Shown here one piece after another: positions 55,462 to 64,000 of a stretch of 64,000 nt of DNA (position 1 is the stretch's first letter; each line of letters opens with the position of its first letter). Both the position numbers and the translations under genes were made by a program. The stretch is from positions 14,803,869-14,867,868 of the forward strand of contig NC_088711.1 of assembly GCF_963576615.1 (NCBI RefSeq), read 5' to 3'. This stretch comes from Watersipora subatra (lineage: Eukaryota; Bryozoa; Gymnolaemata; Cheilostomatida; Watersiporidae). Below the pieces are notes generated by a model, which was not told where the DNA came from, did not search any database, and saw only the letters and a program-made list of their open reading frames with translations.

Positions 55462-55736
55462 CTCCTGAACCGTAAGTACCGGTTTCCAGGTGATGAGTTT
55501 CGGTGAGGTCGCCAATGAAGACCTGATGGACGCCGATAATTTCGGTGAAGATTCCTGAACCGGGAGAACCAGGTTGTGTTTAAGGAAGAGTTCCGATACC
55601 TCCCAAAGGAACAATCACAAATAAAAGGTATGTTCCTTTTATTTGCAAAATCTTCCCTAAATGTGTTCAGGTTTTTTGTGCTTGTTGGTTGCGTTTGGCG
55701 TGACGCCTGTTTAACCAACTTGAAAAAGAAAGGGCA

Positions 55737-55946
55737 TGTTGTATATGCGTGTGTCTGCCTCGTGCCTGCTCGTATTGCAGGAACTTAGGTTACGTATGCC
55801 AGTTCGGTATTGAGAGGTCGCACCGCAAGTACGTGGGCCTATAGGAGTCAACTATGTGGATGACTACGAAAGCTATATAAGCATGTGACAAACGGCAGAT
55901 GAGGCTTTTCCCTTGTGGATTTGATGGTGAGTGCACTTATTTAACA
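55737..55946 (+). repeat. 3' LTR
   Basis: 210 bp, identical to the 5' LTR except at four sites (unit positions 31, 164, 187 and 188 approximately). Confidence 0.95.
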
Positions 55947-55951
55947 GATTA

Positions 55952-57279
55952 TACACAAATAGACAGATTAATTTGGACGAAAATTGCCACAAAACACTTG
56001 AAAAGCTTGGTTTAATAAAAGTTAAAACCGAAAATTGAAACGCCAATAAAGCCGTGCGACAGATAGTAGAACTATTTAGCAGTGCGCAGTTCCCGAGAAA
56101 ACCGTGCTCATTTCATCAGTCTATGGCATTTTTTACTTGTAATCGAATTTTTTTCGAAGGTTTCTGTAATAAACGTAGACCGTTTGAGGCGTAGACCGAT
56201 TTACAGGTACGAAATTGTGGTACACAGTTTATCAGCCTGTGTTTTTTGTCCAATCACCGAAGGTTTCATTACTTAAAACGTTAACCGAAATTCTTTACAA
56301 CTTATGTACAAGCTAGGGCCGAACTACAACGCCCCTTTATGACGAGAACATTTTTTATTTTGCTACAGTTTTAGACGTGTGAATGCTCGTACTCGCTTTC
56401 TGTTAAAGATAGATTATCAAAACCATTCTACATTCAACGCAACCAACTTTCAAACTGTGTATAGTACACAGTAGCTTGCCATTTTACTTTTAATTTTGCA
56501 TTTCAGAGTTATAATAAACATATTTCTTTATTGTTGTTGAATTACATACATTACAGTAAATTAGGCCTACAGCTTTATAACACTTTTATAACAGCTTTTA
56601 TTTTGCTGCAGTTTGCAGAAATCTTCCAGACGCGTGAACGCTCATAGGTTTTCTATTATTGCTGTATTACTATATTAACAATATTGGTTATTCTAATAAT
56701 ATCAGTGCATTTTACTTCTAATATTGGCCAACATTGCATTTCTCCTATTGCAAGGGAGAGATATAAACGTATAATATTTTCCTTTCATTATTGCTGTTTG
56801 TCATGACCAAACACTTTTTAAATAAATTTTCTAAAAATCTATATAAATACCACAACTTCTCGATATTGGTACCTATGACGTTTTGAAATGTAAACAAAAT
56901 TGTGCATTGGTTTTCTATTATTACTATATTAATAACATTGATTATTCTAAGAATATCAGTGCATTTTACTTCTAATATTGGCCAATATTGCATTTCTTCT
57001 ATTGCAGGGGGAAAATATAAACATCTTTTCCTTTCATTATTGCTGTTTGTTGTATATAATAACACCCACACCCAGTACATTACAGCTACCATTGCAGTTA
57101 TCCTATTTCATTGCAGGGCCATTTGACTGCTAATATTGCATTTCTCAACCATCAGTACCCTTTCTTTTTTTGCCAATATCTCTGGCCATCTCTTTGGTCG
57201 TGGGCTTTATAACAGTGGAATTTCTAGTAATTAATACTCATAATTGACTTGCTTATAGTTTTAGAGTCCGAACATATAC
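55952..57279. other. Intergenic or intronic AT-rich stretch
   Basis: Between the LTR element and the last exon found for the ROCO gene. It contains a diverged duplication (56674-56810 and 56925-57062, sharing ATATCAGTGCATTTTACTTC and TCCTTTCATTATTGCTGTTT). I found no ROCO terminal exon here. Confidence 0.5.
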
Positions 57280-60200
57280 CTGTTGTTGGTGTGGTGACTT
57301 TCCTAATGTAGTCCTCCAGGTTACGCATTCCATCAGATGTCAGAGGTTTGCCTGTAAATTAACACATTATTACAATCCGAATACAAAATGGAAAAACAAA
57401 CCAAGTAGATGACTGCAATCATTTCGCTGATACAATGGGCCAATTTAAATGCTGAAAGACAATATGATACTTGTGTTGACAAAATACAATAGCTATAAAG
57501 TATAAAAGCATACCAAACACATCAAATATGCAGTGAAGATTGTGCTTACATGGATACCGAAGACAAGACATTATGCCTTGATCTTCGCCACATGAGACCA
57601 GCCGAGTTCCATCTGAAGAGCGTGAAAGTTGAGGTGATAGACAGCACCAGAAAGGGTTCGTCTCCTTTTTAGGATGAGCCTTTGAAGTTAGTAGGCAATG
57701 TGGACAGAAAAAAATGCATTTCACCCTGACTGCCTTCCAGGTATCCAGTACCTTGGTTATGATTTTATCGGTGAAGACATCCAGCTGGTTCCACAAATCA
57801 TTGATACTGTGTGCCTTATCAGATAGCTCTATCGTAGCGACTTGGCCCTTGATATCATGCACAAACGAAACTGCAAAGTCCATACAACTTGATTCAACAA
57901 TGGCTCCATTTTTTTTCACCACCGCCTTATCAAGCGGATGAAAAAACATTTCCAAAAACATCATAACCATGCCATGAAAAGCAGGATGAGGCAATGCATA
58001 GCCTCCGAATTCTAGCTGAACTCGAAAAACCAAATTTTCATCTGGAGGTGTGAAACTCTCCATATATCCTTGAAAGTAGTAAGGGAGCAAGTAACTTTTA
58101 TCATGAGAATTGAGTTGAACTGGTCCGTAAAGAAGATGAAACGACTGTAGCAGAACTAGTGCTATATCAACTTGAAGATTTGTCTTAAACTCACTTTCAG
58201 AACGAATAAGATCCTCAAGCAAACTCTTGTTTATGATCCCAGATGATTGAAACTTCTGAACAACATCATTGAGGCAAGGGATGAGTGAATGCTCTTGACT
58301 TTCTTGCTTAGCAATCGTTTGATGATCGTAGAATACCTTTATTAGGCTTGTCACTATTGAGATTTTATGGAACACGATTTGAGAAAGTGGACTCAAATCT
58401 TTATACCATAAGACTTGACCAGAGTCATGCATGTACTCCAACACATCCTCAAGCTGCTTCTGACTCAAAAAGTAGGTTTCACGAAGCTTATCGAATGTTT
58501 CAGCTCGATCCAGAAAACAACCACCTAATTGACTAATAGTAGTGGCAATCGCCATCCAATCCTTTTGAGGTTCTTCGAGGTATCGTGAACAAGCCTCGTA
58601 GAGTGAATCTTTCAATTTTTCCAACTCATAGCATTGCTCATGACCGACTTCAAATACATCACTTACACAAAATGTGGGTAGATCAACATTCTGAGCATGA
58701 TTGGCTGAAAGAGATCGGGCATATGTGCGACTGTCCTCGGTCAGTATCTCATTGCGCAGAGCACTAAATGTGGAGGTAATACTTTTCTTCAAATCTCGAA
58801 ACACCTTCTCAGAAAACTCATTCTTGTGAGTTAGAACTAGCTTGGGAGAAGTCAAAGTAGGCTCAGAAAGATAGAGATGGGCCAGCCAATCAAAATATGA
58901 CCGCCTTACAGCTTCCTTTTCTCCAAACTCAGACTTTAGTGTTTGGTACTGTTTCATGTTGACCACCACAATTACCAGGCATTTTTTACGGAAAGTAAGA
59001 TGATAAGCGGGGTGGTAGATATCGTGGCCTCCCATGTCAATAAATCGTAAGATTGTCTTAGCAGCGTTTTTGAGTAAGACCTCTTCAAAACTGAAAACCT
59101 TTGTAGATGCATCAACCGAATCAGTGAGTACCATTTGCTTCGTCTTTGATTGCAGGGTTTTGATTAAAGAAGTTTTGCCAGCGCCGGAACAGCCAATGAC
59201 ACTCGCAACGACAATTAATGGTCGACTTTCGGCACGTCTGGCTTCATCGCAGTAGTATTGACGTGCAGTTTCCAGATTTGATCGTGAAGATTGGAACAAA
59301 GCGGCAGGTGGAGATATCAATGAATTGCAGTTGAAGACATCGAGTGTATCCAAGTGCTCCATCATGACAATCTTAGGGTGTAGAGATTGCAATGTATTTG
59401 AATGTGACAAATCAAGTTCTTCTAGGCTGGACAACTCACAGACAGACTGAGGTAACTCTGTCAACCTGTTCCTGCTCATTTTTAAAACCTTCAGATGGAC
59501 AAAATTTCTAAAACTAAAGAAAATAATTGATTAATATATAAGTAATAGAGATATAATCTGTTTCTGTAAAATAACATTTCCTAAATCAATAAATATAGCA
59601 TAAAAGAGGGTATGGTCTGTTCGCTCAAAATTAAAATCTTGCATTTAACCCTTCTAGTGAAATTGCATATTAGTACAGTAGACGCTCCTATAACATAAAT
59701 AATCCGTTCCAGGAACGTTTACGTCATAGGGAATTTACGTTATAAGAACATTAAAATACATGTAAATTGCCTAATCCGTTCCAAGACCTTTTCAAACTCA
59801 CCCCTTCGGCTATTCAAAATATAGGAAAAACTTTACTTAACTCTTTTAATTTGTGAGCTGCACTGTAACTGCAGAATTATTGGTTTGCATCAACAAATTT
59901 TCTCCTTTTATGATCAATCACACTGGTTTTATAGACCATGATTGCAGTAAATTTACAACAAGTTGATAGGAACTGCACATTTTTGTCGTTTATTTACAAC
60001 GATTTGCTTATTTTTCTAAACGGCAAAGTCTATTCTGCAAAGTAAAGCAATAATAAATATTTTGTACGGCTACAATAAGGCAAAACAACAAAATACTTTT
60101 ACTATAAAAAGCAGTTCTACACCTGTTCGTCGTCTATCTGTAGCCAGGGGTTAAGGCTAAGATTAATAATTTTCAACGATACTCTGAAGACTGGTAGACC

Positions 60201-63200
60201 GACGCTGTAACACCTACACTTACCAATCGCTTCTGTATTTATGAACAATTGCGCAGCTATCCTATTTGCCTTTTTGTCGACACATTTAACAATCTATTAC
60301 GACGAACTTTGATGTCGCGAAAGTTATATATAATAAATAATACGCTAAGCGCACGGCATTTTTTTCTTCCGCAAGTCCGACGAAATAAACTAACGTTCAA
60401 ATCGATTTTGAAAACTCGCCCGATTAGACACTTAACATTATATGGAATGTTTTACGTAGCACGAAGCAAAAACTTCACATAATCTTTTTGCATTATATGG
60501 AATTTACGTTATAGAAGGTGTACGTCATAGGAATGTCTACTGTATATGTTTTGACTTCTGCATCCCATGAGCTAATGTTTAATTGTAAGCAGGAGTTGAA
60601 TTAACACTATAGCTAAGTAGCATTGTAACATGAGCCACTACAAGGTGAGCAGAGTTAATGTGAAAAATTCGGTGTGTGTCATGTAAGAAGGAACTTTCTC
60701 TGGCGAGATCTAAGAGCAAGCAATCATCTCGCTCGCCTATGAGTCGAGAGAATGCTTTACCTGCACATGACAAAAAAGTGATGAGTAGGGATGAGAACTT
60801 TCTTTCTCATCACATGCCCTACAGCCATGACTGTAGGGCAATTTATTTTGCAAGCACGATCAAAGATGGAATCTTTGGTTGCCAAAAGAAATGCTAGAAA
60901 TACTGATACCACATCATTATGTTAAAAAACAGATCAAGTTGTAACCACCCGCAAAACCCAACACCTAAAAACAGAATAGCTTGTGGTTTCTGTTTTGTAA
61001 TATTTTCCTATTTGGTGGTTTGGCCAAGGGTCTCCAGGTTGAGGTGGCCCAAGCACGACTTGTAACAGGCAGTAAATACATTCTGCTGATATTGACTGAG
61101 TCTGTTACATCGGTTCTGTTTTAGTACCAAAATTTGAGTAGAATTAGGTCAACTAGTAACAAAACAGCTCTCAGTACTAAGAATAGTAAGAACCTCTATG
61201 CTGTTAGTCTATAGGTCAAATATTTATAGCACAATGTTCAATGACTAATACATGTACATAACGCTCACTAGTGTTCTTCATGGTATTGAATTGCATTGAA
61301 TAGATGGGTTTCACATTAGTGCTGGACACGAGTACTTCTTGGCCGACGAATTTAAATTCGTCGGCCGTCGGGTAGATGGTCGACGTGGTAGATCGGGTAG
61401 ATGGCTGACATTTAGAGTATCGGGTAGATGGTAGTGGTTGGCACGAGTACTTATTGGCCAACGGGTTTCTCGGGTTTGTTGATAAGGGTTTTATGTGTAA
61501 AATTTCCAAACACCAGACATATTCTAAAATTTACAATGCACTTATAATTCTATTCAGTTTATTTAATGTGTTTTACTAATTTCCAACGACCGATATTCGT
61601 GCTTGAAGCCTTAGCCCTTTAAAGTTTGAACCCCAACTGTCAGTTTTCAAGCATTGCGTAGGGTGTGTCAGAATCTCTGTCGACCAAAATTCCGGCATTT
61701 ACATGGCTTTGTTTACAAAAGCCGTTTCTAAGTAACAGCGTAAATCAATCAAATTAATTTTTGCACAATATATTAGATCAGTAATTTCACTTCCATTTGT
61801 AGCAGTTTTCAAATATCTTTACCTACTTCCTTTGTTTTAATAACAATATTTATTTGAACGATATTGCAAAAAAATCGACACGACTCATTTGTTGATTGGT
61901 CATAAATGATTATGATGCAAATAAAGAATTTTATAATACTAATTATAATTTTCCAGTAAATTTTGAGTCATAGAATAATGATGAACATGCGCTCAATAGA
62001 TATGATGCTATTGTAAATGTTTTTTACGAGTTTTTTTAAAATCGTACAAACTTTTATAGTTTCAGCCCAAATAATAGTAAAGTACTGTTTTTTTCTGTTT
62101 GATGACATTTGCTGTGGATTGCCTGATTTTTTTTACTAGTGTTTTTCCAAATATCATTGTATTATGAGCACGTTCAGATATAGATAATGAAGGTTTTAAA
62201 ATTTCGGATCGTTGGACAGATTGCCCAGGGTTACTGAGGCGCATTGACAAAAAAGGCCAGGGTTCAAAGGGTTAACAGACGGATTATCAAACAGTGTTTA
62301 GAGCGCATAGCATAATAGACCGGGTTTTTGTCCACTCTACTCGACGGATCCGTGTACCAAAACCCGAACTCGCAAGTCAAAACCCAAACTTGCAAGATCG
62401 AAATGCTCAAAATCTCTATTGCCCGAGACTCGAGAGAAGATAAACCCGCGAGTTCAACGAGTTTTATTACCCGTGTCCAAGATTATTTTACATAATTAAT
62501 GTGAGAATTTGACTTTTGGAGTTTTCTGCTTTTGCAAGGTGACTTATTTTTAATGCAGACCATTACGCGGCCTCTATGAATGGCTTTAACATATATGCTC
62601 CAATTATTACAAACTTCTACTCTGCAACTATGTTTTATAAAAAGTGTCGCTACATCTTATATCTTTAATCAATCGCCGCAATCAAAGACAAAGACACAAT
62701 CACTGTGTTCATATTGCTTCATAACGTATGTCAAAGCAAGGAAATGCTCAAATTTAAAAAGTAGGGATCTGGTTAAGGAGCTTCTTCTACAGCATCTATT
62801 CTCTAAAGAATGACTTCTACGGGTGAGCCTTATATGAATAGTACCTTCCAGGACATCAACTGATATCTGCCATATCTAATTTATACTAAAAGATGAGTGT
62901 AGTATATTCAACCATGACCATTCATTCGAGTTTACTACGCATAATAACTATTATAAAATTGTGTTAAGGGATTTTAAATTAAAACATAACTGCATAGAAG
63001 TTGACTACTATTATACTTTTAGATAAAAATAGCATTAAAAGATTTCGTGAGGTTTTGCATGGTTAGCAGTTATATTTGTTACTTTCGTTCTGATAAAACA
63101 ACAAGAAAAGATGGAATGAAGGTATTATTGAAGGAAAGAAACCCAGTGATTACTGATCTTAACTATATTTTTGAAGCAAAGAATACAGTCAATGAAGGAA

Positions 63201-63807
63201 ATATAACTCACCAATTTTCCAATTTACAACTAATCACATAAAATTTCCCTAAGGGTCAGTTATATTGTAGAATTTACTTATTAACTAGTTACAGCGTATA
63301 ACTTACCCAACAGGTAGATCAATGAGCTCACATGATTCCAAGTTGAGAGATTTCAACTTCACCAGCTGAGTGATGAAACTTAGAAAATCAGAAATCTGAT
63401 TATTGCTGAGATCCAGATCTTCCAGTTTGATCAGAGTTCCTAAACTGTAAAAAAAACGTGTAGTTCCTTTAAACTGATGCACGTATAATCCAATGTCAGT
63501 TATCCCAAACCTCCAACCAAATTTTCCTACATAAAATACCTGCATATAAATTAATTCATTCCAACCCTCTGAAACAACCGTCTAAAAAAGAATATAACAA
63601 TGGAAGAATGGATTTTTAATTGCACTAATTCACCGCTAAGACTCAGAAAGTACTGAATATTTATATAGTGGTTATGATCTGCACTAAGATGTAACATTAT
63701 ATACAGTATTTTAAGGAGTTCTTACATTCGAGACAGACAATAGCGGATAATGGTGGTGTGACAGAGATTTGATGGCAACACATTCAGTACGCCATACTTT
63801 GGTGACA
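57280..63807 (-). CDS. LRR-ROC-COR GTPase (ROCO / MFHAS1-like), partial
   Basis: A leucine-rich-repeat protein with a Ras-like ROC GTPase and COR dimerisation domain, probably a signalling protein. Exons: 63807-63726 (tentative, VLPSNLCHTTIIRYCLSR), 63444-63307 (two LRRs, LGTLIKLEDLDLSNNQISDF), 59513-57550 (main exon) and 57351-57280 (LTSDGMRNLEDYIRKVTT). Phases agree at each join. Counting from MSRNRL at 59479, the main exon has further LRRs (1-55), a P-loop GCSGAGKTSL (96-105), DMGGHD of switch II (148-153), THKN as the guanine-specificity motif (217-220) and a COR region to about residue 560. A conserved tail with GEDQGIMSC follows. The open frame runs past the GTAAGC donor at 57549 to a stop at 57419, but I take that as intron. 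The 5' LRR exons and true 3' end are not resolved. Confidence 0.88.
59676..60542. mobile_element. CAGTAGACACTCC-type MITE, copy 4
   Basis: 867 bp, CAGTAGACGCTCCTATAACA to GGAATGTCTACTG, flanked by TA. Inverted relative to copies 1-3, judged by its interior. In the ROCO intron between the main exon and the LRR exon. Confidence 0.85.
61321..62481. mobile_element. Putative TIR element, about 1.16 kb
   Basis: The left border reads GCTGGACACGAGTACTTCTT and the right border, inward, CTTGGACACGGGTAATAAAA. Sub-terminal regions are unusually GC-rich with GGGTAGATGG repeated and ACCCGAACTCGCAAG-type motifs at the other end. I see no clear target duplication and no transposase. In the same ROCO intron. 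Confidence 0.55.
61341..61366. repeat. Perfect 26-bp palindrome
   Basis: GGCCGACGAATTT followed directly by its exact reverse complement AAATTCGTCGGCC, with no loop. It sits just inside the left end of the putative TIR element. Confidence 0.9.
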
Positions 63808-63937
63808 CTACATAATATTACAAGAATTAAGTTTAACTCAAATGAACTTAGTTTACTATACACACACTTGAAAACACATTTTAATCTGACATTACATTAA
63901 ACTTAATTCTGTTGGTTTTCGTTTTCAGTTCCTTACT

Positions 63938-64000
63938 TTTCTTCTTTTTCAGACTTGGCTCTTTTTGCCTCCCTCTCTCTCTCTCCTTGAATTTTAGCTA
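63938..64000 (-). CDS. Possible C-terminal end of another minus-strand gene (window edge)
   Basis: One minus-strand frame from the window edge reads AKIQGEREREAKRAKSEKEE then K and a stop at about 63938. This is a strongly charged tail such as many nuclear or ribosome-associated proteins have. It is only 20 codons and simple in composition, so it may be chance. Confidence 0.25.

Larger units (their letters stand above)
51731..55946 (+). mobile_element. Ty3/Gypsy-type LTR retrotransposon with chimeric coding region
   Basis: A structurally complete insertion: 210-bp LTRs at both ends (TGTTG...TTAACA), a 5-bp target duplication GATTA (51726-51730 and 55947-55951), a TGG-starting primer-binding-type sequence right after the 5' LTR (TGGCGCAGTCGGCAGGAT) and a purine tract AAAAAGAAAGGG before the 3' LTR. 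The internal part is only 3.8 kb: gag with two zinc knuckles, an aspartic protease, the first part of reverse transcriptase, then a foreign ORF. Most of RT, RNase H and integrase are absent, so movement would need enzymes in trans. The LTRs differ at four sites of 210, indicating a fairly recent insertion. It lies between the caspase and ROCO genes. Confidence 0.95.

Noticed and set aside
54222..55718. Several ORFs antisense or out of frame to the zinc-knuckle ORF
   Set aside because: They are shadows of the GC-richer coding segment; zinc-knuckle motifs lie only in the sense frame.
56745..57126. Overlapping ORFs of 115 and 74 codons on both strands
   Set aside because: They fall in an AT-rich duplicated block; no motif, no codon pattern and no splice context.
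57419..57549. ROCO C-terminus continuing to the stop at 57419
   Set aside because: A consensus GTAAGC donor at 57549 and an in-phase downstream exon (57351-57280) indicate that the hydrophobic tail is translated intron.
60775..60850. Two short hairpins (GATGAGA/TCTCATC and GCCCTACAG/CTGTAGGGC) as a terminator or RNA gene
   Set aside because: Stems of 7-9 bp are expected by chance in this much sequence, and hairpin terminators are not used by animal genes.

Overview
The window is nuclear DNA from an animal. Genes have GT-AG introns, codons and family content are metazoan, and the sequence is AT-rich and full of short inverted-repeat DNA transposons, tandem repeats and decayed retroelements. 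The mix (a caspase, an LRR-ROC-COR GTPase, SMYD4, CutC, Ty3/Gypsy-type gag/pol, Tigger-like, hAT-like and TTAA-target MITEs) suggests a marine invertebrate, perhaps a lophotrochozoan such as a mollusc. The sequence alone does not fix the species.

Layout. 0-3.8 kb: six exons of a minus-strand CutC homolog whose 3' end lies left of the window. 4.7-6.6 kb: a single-exon, minus-strand SMYD4-like TPR-MYND-SET gene. It is divergent from a complete 14-exon eIF3B gene on the plus strand (7.6-24.6 kb). I reconstructed all eIF3B splice sites; the exons sum to 2115 nt (704 codons plus stop), and the introns carry Tigger-like and other TIR elements and minisatellites. 24.9-28.1 kb: a collapsed, decayed copy of sequences found again at 40.3-41.3 kb and 59.0-63.4 kb, including a dead copy of the ROCO gene. 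28-41 kb: gene-poor, with MITEs, a broken gag-RT-RNase H element, a 43-bp minisatellite of about 24 units and a LINE reverse-transcriptase relic. 41.3-51.6 kb: a minus-strand caspase gene whose introns hold a three-element transposon nest, a 19-bp satellite and a 17-bp satellite. 51.7-55.9 kb: a structurally complete LTR retrotransposon (210-bp LTRs, GATTA target duplication) whose pol is cut short and followed by a foreign zinc-knuckle ORF. 57.3-63.8 kb: a minus-strand LRR-ROC-COR (ROCO/MFHAS1-like) gene.

The most interesting signals are four. First, the ROCO GTPase and caspase genes lie head-to-tail on one strand, with compatible splice phase at the junction, and an ancestral duplication appears to have carried both ends of this locus; a ROCO-caspase fusion is possible but an ordinary separate caspase first exon is also present and is the simpler model. 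Second, a chimeric LTR element in which most of reverse transcriptase, RNase H and integrase is replaced by a three-zinc-knuckle/coiled-coil ORF. Third, a UGA-CUA-G stop context between in-frame gag and pol of that element. Fourth, repeat arrays that sit exactly on functional sequence: a minisatellite abutting the eIF3B exon 7 acceptor, and a satellite grown from a transposon terminal repeat.

There are no rRNA or convincing tRNA genes, no CRISPR array and no prokaryotic operons. All domain calls are from reading motifs by eye; no database search was run.
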